Shown here: piece after piece, positions 10,330 through 21,912 of the stretch
Position numbering within the stretch: the stretch's first letter is position 1
Layout of the letters: each line of letters opens with the position of its first letter
Assembly (NCBI GenBank): GCA_963575745.1
Contig: CAUYUJ010020148.1
Span: forward strand, 576,367-640,366
DNA from: Prorocentrum cordatum
Lineage: Eukaryota; Sar; Dinophyceae; Prorocentrales; Prorocentraceae
Reading direction: 5' to 3'
DNA length: 64,000 bases
The notes under the pieces: generated by a model
Database searches by the model: none
What the model saw: only the letters and a program-made list of their open reading frames with translations
What the model was told of the DNA's origin: nothing
Program-made: the position numbers and the translations under genes

Positions 10330-12735
10330 TTTTTACAGACGAGTTGGCACATTCCATGCTCTTGCAAACATCCCACCCACCCACCCGCAACTTGGTTTGC
10401 AAAACCCATGCGGCGGCGATTGGATGAATGCTTGGCCTTGGCTGGTGCATCTCTGCAGCCGCGCCAACCCAAGCACGCGCGCACAGCATCCAGCTTGTTT
10501 GGCGCTGACTGGTAGGCACATCCCAGCGGGCACTTCAGTGCGAGTCGGCGAGTTGGGGGGGTGCGGTATCATGACAACGTCGACAGCGGTAGACATGATG
10601 ATATTAGCGATGCTGGTGACGACGTTGACAACGACGACGGCGCAGCCAGTGACGGCGCCGATATTGTTTGCGCCGACGACGATGACGGCGTCCTCGCGTC
10701 GGTGATGAAGGTTTCGGAAAAGTCGACCTGCGCGCGCGGCCGGCGCGCGAGAATGGCCCGCATGGTTTCATTCGACGCAGGTCGTGCCCCCCAGCACGCG
10801 CGCAACGGCGTGCGAATGATGTCGGCATACGGCGCGAGAGGCTCGTTTTACAGAATTCCACGACCGTGTTGGAAAAAACAAGGGTTTTCTAAAGAATTCG
10901 CAAGAACGCGAACGCGGATTCTTATGTAAAGGAAGATATAAGAAACTGATGTTGTGATATATATATATATATATACACGATGTGTATTGGACATTCGGTT
11001 TTGAAGTCGTTAGGAACCGGAGGTTTTTGACGGATTTTGGCGTTCGCGCGCGACGGCGCGCGCGTGTGCACTTCGTTTAGACTTTTGCAAAGGGTTTTCG
11101 CCACAGCACGCGCGCAACGGCGTTCGAACGATGTCGACACGTGCGCACGCGAGCCCTTTTGGTAGCACTTCATGGAAATATTGAATAACTGTGGTTTTCT
11201 TGACAATTCGCACGAGCGCGCGCAAGTTTTTTTTGAACACCGCTGTTGCGAAACCATATGTTGTTTATTTGTTTTTGGGAACATTCGGTTTTGAAACCCC
11301 TGCGAAACCTACTAAGGTTTTGTTGACGGGGTTCGGCATGCGAGGGCGACGACTCGCGCGTGCGCACTTCGTTTCATTAGTTGCAAGGGATAATTGAACA
11401 TTGATGGTTTTTGATCGGAGAGTGCGCGCGCATAGTATATGTTGCAGAGGACTGCGGGGGGGGGGGGATACCGGCTCGCCTGGGATGGTGTGAATTCATA
11501 GGGACAGTGGGCAAGGAGGCGTAATCATTTGTAAATTACTATACGCGAGACCGACTAGATAACCTCGGGGGGGTGTTGGGGGCAGAATCTAATTTATGAA
11601 AAGAGGAGAATCTATGCTGTGCAACTTGCGTGGAGCGAAACAACTGGTGCAATCTTCTTGGTGCAGTATATTTTGTGCCATGTATGTGTGGTAACCTATG
11701 TGGTGCAACGTCTGTGGTGCAATCTATGTGGTGAAATTGGCTTTGTTCGCAGTGAGTTGTCAAATTCACTGCTCGCGCACTCATCCCACCCCCCCACCCG
11801 CAACTCGGCTCGCAAAGCGCATGCGGTGGCGATTGCGATGAGTTCTTGGTGTTGGTTGGTGCATCTCTGCGCCCGCGCCAACCCAAGCACGCGCGCGCAG
11901 CGGCCCGCTAGCTTGGCGCGACTGACGCGGCCGCGGTGGCGCTGACCGCTGGGCACATCCCAGCGGGCACTTCAGGCGAATCGGCGAGTTGGGCGGGCGC
12001 GGTATCACGGCAACGTCGACTTCGATAGAAACGGTGATAACAGTAGCGATGCCGGTGACGAGGTGACGATCTTGACAACGACAACGGCGTGGCCAGTGCG
12101 GGCGCCGATGTTGATCACGCCGGCGACGATGACGGCGTCCTCGCGTCGGTGATGAAAGTTTTGGAAAGAGTTCGGCGTGCGCGCGGCCGACGCACGAGCG
12201 TGGCCCGCATGGTATGATTTGACACTGATCGTGCCCCCCCCCCCCAGCACTCTCGCAAGGGCGCGCGAATGATTTCGGCATGCGGCGCCAAAGGCCCGCC
12301 TGGCAGAATTCCATGAACATGTTGAGAAACCAGTGGTTCTCTTAAGAATTCGCAAGAGCGCGGGCGCAGACATGTTTTAAAGCTGATGTTGCGAAGCCAT
12401 GTGGGGTTATATGTGTTTGGACACTCGGTTTTGACATCGCTACGAAACCGAAGGTTCTTGAAGGATTATGGCATGCGCGCGCGTCGACGCGCGCGCGCAC
12501 TTCATCTCATAGTTTGCAAAGGTTTCTCGTAACGGCACGCGCGCAAGGGCAGTCGAACGATTTTGACATGCGCGCGGGAAGCCCGTTTGGTATGATCTTC
12601 CGGGGAAACACAGTCTCTTGTAAATAATCCGGAAAAACGCGCGCATTTTTTGTCAAAGAAGAAGTGTTGCGAAACCAAGTGTTGGTCGATGTTTTTTTGG
12701 ACGCCCGATTGTGGAATCCTTATGTCAAGGGCATA

Positions 12736-12898
12736 AATAACGCCCTTACCCTGGTTTACGAGGCGTTGTGCGCTGAAACTCCTGTGGGTTGACAGGGTAA
12801 TCCCTGCGTGGTGTGCCGCGTCCTGGCGGCTCTAGGCTTTGGAGGTTCCCATGAGGTTTACACACCACGCGCTCGTAACCCAGGGTAGGGTCGTTATT
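12736..12898. mobile_element. Short TIR element inside family H (family J)
   Basis: Ends read AATAACGCCCTTACCCTGG (from 12736) and CCAGGGTAGGGTCGTTATT (to 12898), inverted with few mismatches; similarity continues inward for about 35-50 bp. It is 163 bp with no coding capacity and sits inside the second family H unit. Confidence 0.65.
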
Positions 12899-13151
12899 TC
12901 ATCCCGCAATTATGAAACCGAAGGTGTTTGAAGCATTTCGGCACGCGCGCGCGACAAGGCGCGCGTGTGCATTTTTGTTTTAACAAAAAAACATGTTTTT
13001 TGCAAAGAGGTTCGTGCAAACTCGCGCTTTTTGATCGCATCGTTTTTGTGCAGAGGATGGCGGGGGTGGCCGATACCAGCCCCCTGGGATGGTGTGAACT
13101 AGTACTTGTGATGGGCGATGAGGCAGAATCATACGTAACTTGCAATACGAA

Positions 13152-14250
13152 AAATTATCCCGGCAAAGCAACCTAACATCGATGTGTAGGAGCATATCTG
13201 GAAGCATTCCCCTTAAGATTCGGATGAGAATCCAGTTGTAGAATTCTGCTGTTCTCGCAGTCGTAGTCGCATTCGCGATGACAGTCGCAGTGGCAACGGC
13301 AGTCGCAGTCACAGCCTCAGCCTCAGCCTGCCTCAGCCTCAGCCTCAGCCTGCCTCAGCCTGCAGCCTCAGCCTCAGCCTGCCAGCCTCAGCCTCAGCCT
13401 GCCTCGCCTCAGCCTCAGCCTCAGCCTCAGCCTCAGCCTCAGCCTTCAGCCTCAGCCTCAGAGCCTCTCAGCCTCGGCCTCAGCCTCAGCCTCAGCCTCA
13501 GCCTGCCTCAGCCTCAGCCTCAGCCTGCCTCAGCATTCAAAATGTGGCCCGGGAATGGAATTCTGGAAACTCGAAGAACACGAAGTGGCCTACAGTTGGC
13601 TCCGGGCATTCAAAATCATGCCCAGGAATGGAGTTCTGGGAACTCGAAGACACGAAGTGGCCTACAGTTGGCTCCGGGCATTCAAAATGTGGCCCGGGAA
13701 TGGAGTTCTGGGAACTCGAAGAGCACGAAGTGGCCTACAGTTGGCTCCGGGCATCCAAAATGTGGCCCGGGAATGGAGTTCTGGGAAATCGAAGAGCACG
13801 AAGTGGCCTACAGTTGGCTCCGGGCATCCAAAATGTGGCCCGGGAATGGAGTTCTGGGAACTCGAAGAGCACGAAGTGGCCTACAGTTGGCTCCGGGCAT
13901 CCAAAATGTGGCCCGGGAATGGAGTTCTGGGAAATCGAAGAGCACGAAGTGGCCTACAGTTGGCTCCGGGCATCCAAAATGTGGCCCGGGAATGGAGTTC
14001 TGGGAAATCGAAGAGCACGAAGTGTGTGACTGTTGCATCCGGTTATTCAGAATGTGGCCTGGGAATGCGGTTCTGAGAGGTCGACGAGCACGAAGTGTGT
14101 GACTGTTGGTGAAAAACGAGCCCGACACAGGCCCGGCACCCTGCCGGCCGGCAACTCCCAACGCCTGCCCGGACCCCCCTTGTGGAGTGATCTGTGAGCT
14201 CTTTTGAGTCAACTAGAAACCTATCAGTCTACGCTGTTAGGTAATGAATG
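13152..14250 (+). mobile_element. Composite (CAGCCT)n + 73-bp repeat element, copy 1
   Basis: Order: a unique 5' part (AATTATCCCGGCAAAGCAAC at 13152), a CAGCCT-rich tract (about 13314-13535), seven 73-bp units starting at 13539, 13612, 13684, 13757, 13830, 13903 and 13976, a diverged eighth at 14049, and a 3' part with AGAAACCTATCAGTCTACGC ending near 14250. The same five-part order recurs at 36696-38358. Because 73 is not a multiple of 3, the open frames do not keep one peptide repeat, so I regard them as non-coding. Confidence 0.8.
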
Positions 14251-15084
14251 GGATAATCCTGGGGTGGGTAAAGTCCATTGTCTTATTAGAAAATGGAATT
14301 CACCTTGCCGGACTTGAAGGTGTTAACTCCACTGCTCGCGCAATCATCCCACCCACCTACCTTTGACTTGGTTTGCAAAACCCGTGCGACGGCGATTGCG
14401 ATGACTGCTCGGCGCTGGATGGCGCATCGCCGTGGCTGCGCCAGAGCGCGCGCTCGCGTGCAAAGCGGCCAGCTAGTTTCGGTGGTGGACAGAACCCCCA
14501 ACAGTGACACGTCGATTCGTGAATTGTCCGTTTTCGGTTCTCGAAAGGGCGCCGTGGCTGTTATTTTCCAGGCTTGCGCCCGCCAGGTTTGGGCCTCAGG
14601 TCGTTTTCACTAAACCACGTTTTACTAAAGGGGGGTCTGTCCATCCCCGATAGTTTGGCGTGGCCGACGCGGCCGCGGTGGCGCTGACCGCTGGGCACCT
14701 ACCACCGGGCAGTTCCGTGCGAGTCGGCGGCTCGGGCGGGCGCGGTATCATGGCAACGTCGACAACGGTAGACACGTTGATGCTGGTAACGATGATGGGA
14801 ACGATGATGACCGATGACGGCACGGCCAGTGACGGTGCCGATGCTCGTCACGCCGCAGGCGATTGGTATTCGGAGATCTGTCGCGGTTCGCGCGCGGGCG
14901 GCCAGCTCGCGAGATTGGCCCGCTTGGTATTCGTCGACCTGTCCCCCCCAGCACGCGCGCAAAGGCGTTCGAATGATTTCGACATGCGGCGCGGGAGGCC
15001 TGTCTGGCAGAATTGACTGACAATGCTCAAAAACGATGTTTTTATTTAATTTAAAGAATTTGAAAAACCGCGAGCGCAAATTTT

Positions 15085-15147
15085 TTCTCCAAATATTATT
15101 ATTATTATTAGTATTATTATTGTTATTATTATTAGTAGTAGTAGTAG

Positions 15148-15188
<41 letters not shown>

Positions 15189-15205
15189 CGTAGTAGTAGT
15201 ATTAT
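15085..15205. repeat. (TTA)n then (GTA)n microsatellite
   Basis: ATT triplets pass into TAG triplets inside the third family H unit, between the usual sub-repeats. Confidence 0.9.
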
Positions 15206-15561
15206 TATATCTGATGTTGCAAAGCCATGTGGTGAACAAAAATGTTCCCGGACTCTCGATTTTGAAACCCTCAAAGGCAAATTTTTGAAGGGTTCCGGCA
15301 TGCGCGCGCGGCGATGCGCGCGTGTGCATTTCGTTTATTTTCTGTTGAAATAATGGGTCTTGCGACAACACGCGTGCAAGGGCTTTATATCAATCGACCC
15401 CAACACGCGCGCGATATATCCGTTTTGTGCCCTTGATGAAAATGTGGGAACACCGCCAGTTTTCTTAAATAACCAACAACAGCCAAAGCGGAACATGTTT
15501 TGAACATTTGTGTTGGGGATGTTTTATTTGATATGTTTTCGGGACATTCGATTTTGAAATT

Positions 15562-16151
15562 CTTCACGCTTCGCGTATCCCCACCAGCCCATCTCAAAAC
15601 AGCAACTCTAGCGAAGCATGCCGACAGTCGTGTTTTTCAGGCGTGTTTCCGCCTGCCCCCGCATATCTCCCCTGTTCCTCCTTCCTCCCGTCTCCTTGTA
15701 CATCCTCCTTGTGGTGGGAGCGGGAGAAGGACGAGGCGGAGGAGGAGGGAGAGAAAGCGCTCCTCGTGGTTTGAGTCGTTCGGGTTTCTCGTCCTGGTGT
15801 GAGTCGTTCGGGCCCTTCTTCCTGGTGTGAGTCGTTCGGGCTCTTCGTGGTGTGAGTCGTTCGGGCTCTTCGTCCTGGTGTGAGTCGTTCGGGCTTCTCG
15901 TGGTGTGAGTTGTTCGGGCCCCTCGTCCTGGTGTGAGTCGTTCGGGCCCCTCCTCCTGCCCGTCCAGAAACGACGCCCAGGCGAGTAGAGGGTCGTCCTG
16001 ATGGGCTTTTCGGCGTCTTGGGTGCCTCGGGGGGGCCTCTTTGGGCCGTTTGGGATCCTCTTGGGGGCCTCCTGGGGGCCTCTTGGGGCCATCTTGGGGC
16101 CTCTTGGTGCCTCCTGGGCGCTTCTTGGGGCCATCTTGGAGGAAATCGATC
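15562..16151 (+). repeat. Minisatellite and inverted family A fragment
   Basis: It starts with the 'TTCACGCTTCGCG..CCAGCCCATC' motif. Then a GTGTGAGTCGTTCGGGC minisatellite (units of about 27-33 bp, 15765-15955) follows. Then come a second CCAGAAACGACGCCCAG motif and a reverse-oriented family A fragment (16010-16145) ending GGGGCCATCTTGGAGG. The same motif-then-inverted-A order occurs at 57380. Confidence 0.6.
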
Positions 16152-16345
16152 AAAGAAGAGGGGAGCTTTAATTAGCGCTGCCCCCTCAGAAGGCTAAAAT
16201 GGGGCCAAAACCTTAGTAAAATCAATGATTTCGGCTTGAAAGAAGAGGGGAGCTTTAATTAGCGCTGCCCCCTCAGAAGGCCAACATGGGGCCAAAACCG
16301 TAGTAAAATCAATGATATTGGCTTCAAAGAAGAGGGGAGCACTTT
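16152..16345 (+). repeat. 87-bp tandem repeat, 2.2 copies
   Basis: AAAGAAGAGGGGAGCTTTAA starts at 16152 and 16239, with a truncated third start at 16326; the spacing is exactly 87 bp both times. The AT-richer units stand out from the surroundings. Confidence 0.85.
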
Positions 16346-17280
16346 TCTGCCCCCCCCCGTCGGGGCCAGAATCCTCGTGAGGGGTGTCGTTTTTTAGCCC
16401 TCCCAGGAGTCGAGAAAGACCCCTCCAACGACCCGCGGGGCGCCCTCTCCAGGCCCAGGGGGAGGGGGTAGGGGGAGGGGTAAACCCCTCCCCGAAGGGG
16501 AAGAAGGGGGTTGAGAACAGAGCGGGCTCTCTAAACCACTCACGCCCAAAGGGCTGGTGGGATTCATTTGTTTCCCTGACAGTCCTACGAAATCATTTGA
16601 TTATATATATATATATATACATAACAACAACATGATTCTGGCATGCGCGCGCGACGACGCGCGCGTGTGCACGTCGTCCCGTTTTTAGCAAGGGATTTTG
16701 ACGAGTGTGCCCGCACAGTATTCGGTGCAGAGGATGAGGGTGGGCTCGATACCGGCCTGGCTGGGATGGTGCGAGTTCAAATTTAGGATGGACGATGGGG
16801 CAGCATCAAATGCAAATCGCAATACGAAAAGGGGGGCGTTAACTCCGGGGGGGGGGGATTCGGTAGAGTTTATATTTCTCTTCGAAAGGAGAATCTATGT
16901 TGTGCAGTGTGCGTTGTGCAATATATATATATAGATGTATATATATATATATGTGTACATATATACATATATACATACACAAGCGGCACGTGTGTGCCCA
17001 GGCTCATACAAAGCAGCTGAGAGGGCGTTTGAAGCAGGAAGACACCATGACTGCAGGATCGGAGATGGAGAAGGGGAAGCTGGCACGGCGCCGCCAGGGC
17101 GTGCCTAAGAGAAGGGGAAGAGGCAGGAGGTGAACGCAGAAGAATATAAGATCGAGGTCGCACTCGAGCGCAAGTGGGGTTGCCACATCTTGCGATGTGT
17201 GTACCAGTGCCCCCCAGGAAACCTCAGGAGGCCCGACTTGGATACTGGAAGAGGCTCCAGGAGGCCCCAGTATTGTGAGT
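16346..17280. other. No gene recognised; TA and CG patches
   Basis: It contains TATATA tracts (about 16598-16620 and 16918-16975), one GCGCGCGACGACGCGCGCG palindrome (16643-16668) of the family H type, and a C/G-rich patch near 16340-16510. The short frames look accidental. Confidence 0.5.
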
Positions 17281-17340
17281 GTTGTGTGTGTGTGTGATGT
17301 GTGCTCTGTGTTGTGCGTGTTTTCTGTGCGTTGTAGGTGT

Positions 17341-17384
<44 letters not shown>

Positions 17385-17400
17385 TGTGTGTGTGTGTTAT
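17281..17400 (+). repeat. (GT)n microsatellite
   Basis: GTGTGT runs, nearly pure at about 17343-17396. Confidence 0.9.
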
Positions 17401-17454
17401 GTTTGTCTAGCGTGTGATGTGTTGGGTGTGATTTGTGTCTCTGTATGTGCATGT

Positions 17455-17706
17455 AGTTCTGAGGCCCCAGGAGGCCCCAGGAGGCCCCAGGCGGCCTCAG
17501 GAGGCCCCAGAAGACCCCAGGAGGCTCCAGGAGGCCCCAAGAGGCTCCAGGAGGCCGCAGGAGGCCCCAGGAGGTTCCAGGAGAACCCCAGGAGGCTCCG
17601 AGGCGGGGTCTGGGGTACCAGAAGGTACAGAAAGCCCCAGGAGGCCCCAGGAGGTTCCAGGAGGTTCCCAAGAGGCTCCGAGGCGGGGTCTGGGGTACCA
17701 GAAGGT
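17455..17706 (+). repeat. GAGGCCCCAG minisatellite with 71-bp duplication
   Basis: Tandem GAGGCCCCAG/GAGGCTCCAG words about 11 bp long. The segment GAGGCTCCGAGGCGGGGTC..GAAGGTAC occurs twice (about 17599 and 17670), 71 bp apart. Confidence 0.8.
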
Positions 17707-18769
17707 ACGTCGGGGCTTGATTTTGGGAGGATGTCTCAGGCGAAATCGCCATTCTCTGAGAATCGGGGTACAAATCATTGACATTACCATGTGTTTTGAA
17801 GGTGTCGTTAGAATGTTGAAATTCCCATGTGTTTTTTGACCCTGACGTCACCATCTGCGTGAGGGGTGCCACCGATTTTCAGAATTTCGAGGACGTCCCT
17901 AGCGAAACGGCCAGAAAAATCGCGGACGCGGCGCCCTGCGTACGCACTAATCGCCTCTGAGCTCTACTCCCTCGGAGAGGTGCGTATGATAATACATATG
18001 TGTGTATATACATACACACATACATATGTACATACATATAGGTGTATATATATTATATATATACATATATATATATATGGTACAATCGCGACCCACCCGC
18101 GACCCACCCGCGAGCCAGCCGCGACCCACCCCCCCGACCCACCCGCGACCCGCCCGCGACCCACCCGCGACCCACCCCGCGCCCGACCCCTCACTCTTAT
18201 CCGCAGCTGCGGCGTGTTACATATACACGTATCTACACACACGTACACACCTGTGATTGCGAGGCGGAGTTGGTGCTCTGCGCTGTCCCCATCGGCTGTG
18301 CCTAATCATCTCCCCTCTCGTACCTTCCCTTCCCAGTCCCCCCTTCCCCCTCCCAGGGTCCATGTCGATCCGGTCGATTCGATTCGATGTCGACTTCGGC
18401 CAGTCCGATCCGATTCGATTCCATTATCCCGCCGAGCCGATGCTGCTTGCATGCCGTTGGTGTGCATCCTGGCGCAGCCGACCCGATCCGGTTTCGACTC
18501 CGTGCCGATGCAGTCCGATCCGACGCACGTGTCGATTCCATCCGATCCTCGGATTCGATGCCGACTGATGCTGCCTCCTCCCCCAGCCTCTCCTCGCTCC
18601 CACGTCTTCGCGGCCAGCCTCCGCAGGAACCTCCGCGCCAGCTTCGCGGAGAAGCTGAGGGCCAAGGACGCGGTGGCCGCGGCGTCGCGAGGGCTGACGG
18701 AGGTGGAGGCTGGCCACGTCCCGCGCCTATCTCCGCGTCCATAGCTCCGGCGGTTCGAGGCACACGCAC
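17707..18769. other. No gene recognised; TA tract, CCACCCGCGA and GATTCGATTC repeats
   Basis: TA-rich sequence (about 17995-18078) is followed by CGACCCACCCG repeats (18087-18180). GATTCGATTC/GATCCGATTC words lie at 18373-18560. The + strand frame across 18560-18740 is unrecognised and I do not call it. Confidence 0.45.
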
Positions 18770-19142
18770 TCATGCACACGCGCGCGCGCACGCTTTTCCC
18801 CGAGCCCAGCGGTGTAAAGGCACGCGCGGGAGCAGGCACACACGCACCCACCCGCTTGCCCGCCGGCCCGCCCGCCCGCCCGCCCGCCCGCGCGCCCGCC
18901 CCCCCCCCCCCCACACACACACACACAAACAAACATACACACACACACACGCACACACACACACACGCACACACACAGACACACGCGCACGCACCCACGC
19001 GCACGCACCCACGCGCACGCACCCACGCGCACGCACCCACGCGCACGCACCCACGCTCACGCACCCACTCGCACGCTCGCACACGCGCACGCTCACACGC
19101 ACGCACGCGCACGCACGCGCACGCACGCGCACGCTCGCACAC

Positions 19143-19235
<93 letters not shown>

Positions 19236-19494
19236 TGCACACACACAAACACACACACACACCCCACACCCACACCCACACCCACACCCACACCCACACC
19301 CACACCCACCCACACACACACACCCACGCACACACACACACACACACACGCACACACACGCACACACACACACACACACGCACACACAGACGCATGCATA
19401 CACGCGCACACACCCACACCCACACCCACACACACACACACCCACACCCACACCACACACACCACACGCACACGCACACGCACACGCACACGCA

Positions 19495-19564
<70 letters not shown>

Positions 19565-19590
19565 GCCACACACACACACACACGCACTTC
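18770..19590 (+). repeat. Large CA / CACG microsatellite tract
   Basis: About 0.8 kb of CACACA, CACGCA, ACGCACCC and CACACC words. It includes a block of (CGCA)n at about 19143-19230 and a nearly pure (CACGAC)n block at 19497-19562. Strand asymmetry is extreme: the + strand has almost no T. The alternating purine-pyrimidine runs could adopt Z-DNA. All six frames are artificially open. Confidence 0.95.
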
Positions 19591-19953
19591 CCCTCTTGCG
19601 CGGCGGTGCCAGCACTCACCAGGTCCATGGCTGCGGGTCACGTTAGCAAGTTCGCACACACACCACACACAATTGTTGCAATGGAAGCAGTCACTCTCTC
19701 AGACGAGTCGACACACATACACATAGACACATTTTCATGATTTGCAGTCGGAGCGGTCACTCTTTCAGACCGCGTGCCAACCCAGACTCACACACGCACA
19801 CAAACACTGCTTCCTTTCCCGCAGCGATGGATCCACACATGATATTACACTGAGCGCACCGCACACACGCGCAAACTGCAGAGCCAGCTTTTGCTGCGCG
19901 CTCTTGGCGCCCCGCGGCTGTTTGCAGTCTCCAGGACACTTGCACAGGGACCC
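19591..19953. other. No gene recognised
   Basis: ACACACA patches and mixed sequence between the CA tract and a short TIR element. Nothing else is supported. Confidence 0.4.
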
Positions 19954-20081
19954 CTTGGCATCGCTCGGACGTGTGCCTTTTTCCGCGGCGAGAGCCACCG
20001 AGGAGCGCCTTGGACCCTGGCAAAGACAGCACGCTCGAAACCAACACATGCACGGGGAGTGGACGTCCGAGCGACGGCCAG
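19954..20081. mobile_element. Family G short TIR element, copy 1
   Basis: The left end is CTTGGCATCGCTCGGACGTG; the right end is CGTCCGAGCGACGGCCAG (to about 20081), an inverted match. The same left end starts at 48553, where a cleaner partner end is found. Interior text ('GGACCCTGG', 'CACGGGGAGTGGACGTCCGA') is shared with the second copy. Confidence 0.6.
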
Positions 20082-20104
20082 ACCCGCGACGACAAGCCAG
20101 TCCG

Positions 20105-20338
20105 GAGCTTTTTTGAGGAGGGGGAGGGGGAGGAGGAGGAGGAGGAGGAGAGGAGGAGGAGGAGGAGGAGGAGGAGGAGGAAGAGGAGGAGGAGGAGGAG
20201 GAGGAGGAGGAGGAGGAGGAGCAGGAAGAGGAGGAGGAGGAGGAGGAGGAGGACGCGGAGGGGACGGAGGAGGGAGGGGCGGAGGAGGAGGAGGAGGAGG
20301 AGGAGGAGGAGGAGGAGGAGGAGGAGGAGGAGGAACGT
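20105..20338 (+). repeat. (GGA)n microsatellite
   Basis: Long GGA/GAGGAG purine tract. It could form triplex DNA. The Glu, Arg and Gly homopolymer frames are artefacts. Confidence 0.95.
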
Positions 20339-20344
20339 TTGCTC

Positions 20345-20590
20345 AGCGCGTCCGCGACCCAGGGATGTGGCCTGGAGCTTCCGGGCCCACGCTGCCAAGG
20401 CATCACGACGGCGGGAGGCCCGAGCAGCGGCGGCCACCTCAAAGGTGACCTTCAGGGGCCGAGCGACGGCCAGACCCGCGACGACGAGCCAGTCCCAGGG
20501 ATGTGGCCTGGAGCTTCCGGGCCCACGCTGCCAAGGCACCACGACGGCGGGCGGCCCGAGCGAGCGGCGGCCACCTCAAAGGGGGACCTC
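20345..20590 (+). repeat. Tandem duplication of about 135 bp
   Basis: CCAGGGATGTGGCCTGGAGC occurs near 20356 and near 20491, followed in both by 'TTCCGGGCCCACGCTGCCAAGG'-like text (here given in words under 20 bases: TTCCGGGCCCACG then CTGCCAAGG). The word CGAGCGACGGCCAGACCCGC at 20461 also matches 20069. Confidence 0.7.
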
Positions 20591-20644
20591 CGGGGGGCCC
20601 TCCCCGGGCCTGCCCGCGCGGGCTCGGCGCTGCCAGGAGGGAGC

Positions 20645-20765
20645 ATTCTCCTCCTCCTCCTCCTCCTCCTCCTTCTCCTCCTCCGCCTCCTCCTCCTCCT
20701 CCTCCTCCTCCTCCTCCTCCTCCTCCTCCTCCTCCTCCCCCTCCTCCTCCTCCTCCTCCTGCGAC
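20645..20765 (+). repeat. (CTC)n microsatellite
   Basis: Nearly pure TCC triplets, the pyrimidine counterpart of the GGA tract at 20105; the two could pair as a long inverted structure. Confidence 0.95.
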
Positions 20766-21279
20766 TGCCCACTGCCCCGGACCGACTGCCCCGGACCGAC
20801 AGCGAGCGAGCGCGGCCGACAGCGCCACATGCGACCAGAGCGAGCCGCGGGCACCCCATGGCTTGGCCTCCAGGCCGTGCGCAGAGGGGCCCCCATGGGT
20901 CCCCCGAGGCACTTCAGGCGCCAGTGCCTTCTCCAGGGGCGTGAGCTGGCGATGGAGCAGGCAGCGGGTCTCATCAACCTGCCTACTCCCATCGTCTCGC
21001 ACTGCTAGCCCGGGCTCTGTGGTGCCTGGGTTTGATCGCCAGCTCCCGTTGGCTTCTCTGAGTATCTCCTCGCACAGAGTCCAGGCGAAGGCCTCCGCTG
21101 TGTCGGGCAGGACTGCTCCTGCGGCGACCTTCCCGCGCGCCAGTGGCCGCGCGGCGGCGTTTGCGCGGCTGGCTGCGCAGAGCATCGCCCAGCTGCCAGA
21201 GGGCCCTGGTTCGGTTCTCGCTTGCACGGGGCGCCCACGGACGCGCGCTGCGCCCGAGTGTGCTTGTCAACCGAAAAAT
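20766..21279. other. No gene recognised
   Basis: GC-rich sequence. Open frames on both strands lack a recognisable domain. An exon is possible but not supported. Confidence 0.35.
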
Positions 21280-21460
21280 CCCAGACCCCCGACGTCGTGT
21301 TTTTTTCACAACGTCGACCCCCAGAGGTCTGGACCACCTCCCTGGGACTGGCTTTTCATCCTGAGTCGTTTTCTGACGGTCCCGGGGCCCGGGGACGGCC
21401 CACGGAGGCTCCAAATACCACCCCGTCGTGACTCTTTGTCGCAACGCGAGGGGGTCTGGG
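21280..21460 (+). mobile_element. Family C short TIR element (C0)
   Basis: Starts CCCAGACCCCCGACGTCGTG, ends GAGGGGGTCTGGG. The subterminal hairpin is CGACGTCGTG, a T-rich loop, then CACAACGTCG. The interior matches the other copies (GAGTCGTTTTCTGACGGTCC and GGCCCGGGGACGG). It is 181 bp and non-coding. Confidence 0.8.
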
Positions 21461-21671
21461 AAGCAGGCGAAAGTCTCCGGAGTCATGGCCGTCCAGGGCG
21501 GCGTGGAGGCGTCGGCGGAGGAGGCGAAGGCCGCCGAGGCCCTCCAGCTGCAGAGCGCTGTGCTGCCGCCGCCGGTGCCGCCGCCTCTCCGCGGGTGCTC
21601 CTGGCTGCCGCTGCTGCTGCCGCGGCTCGCCGTCCGTCGGGTCGAAGAACTTTTGCTCACTGCGCGGAGTT

Positions 21672-21912
21672 CCCCGTCCTCCTCCTCCTCCTCCTCCTCC
21701 TCCTCCTCCTCTCCTCCTCCTCCTCCCTCCTCCTCCTCCTCCTCCTCCTCCTCCTCCTCCTCCTCCTCCTCCTCCTCCCTCCCCCCCCCTCCTCCTCCTC
21801 TCCTCCTCCTCCTCCTCCTCCTCCTCCTCCTCCTCCTCCTCCTCCTCCTCCTCCTCCTCCTCCCCCCCTCCAACTTATGGTGGTGGTGGTGGTGGTGGTG
21901 GTGGTGGTGGAA
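21672..21912 (+). repeat. (CTC)n and (GGT)n microsatellites
   Basis: A TCC-triplet tract of about 190 bp is followed by a GGT run (about 21879-21909). Confidence 0.95.

Larger units (their letters stand above)
10330..15400 (+). repeat. Family H tandem array, three diverged units of about 1.4 kb
   Basis: Units are recognised by ordered landmarks. CATCCCACCC lies near 10368, 11784 and 14345. CTGGGCACAT or a variant follows, then CGGTATCATGGCAACGTCGAC, then CCCCCCAGCACGCGCGC at about 10788, 12240 and 14945, and then GCGCGCGACGACGCGCGCG-type palindromes. The first two units are about 1.41 kb apart. The second gap is about 2.56 kb and returns to about 1.46 kb if the 1.1-kb element at 13152-14250 is removed. 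A sub-repeat with 'CATTCGGTTTTGAAAC' occurs about twice per unit. No coding frame is conserved between units. Confidence 0.65.

Noticed and set aside
13278-14102. Long open frame with 73-bp repeats
   Set aside because: It runs through (CAGCCT)n and 73-bp units; 73 is not a multiple of 3, all three frames stay open, and the same block at 36821-37951 gives a different protein.
18306-19646. Frames of over 400 codons on both strands
   Set aside because: CA/CACG microsatellite; no stops in any frame because of composition.
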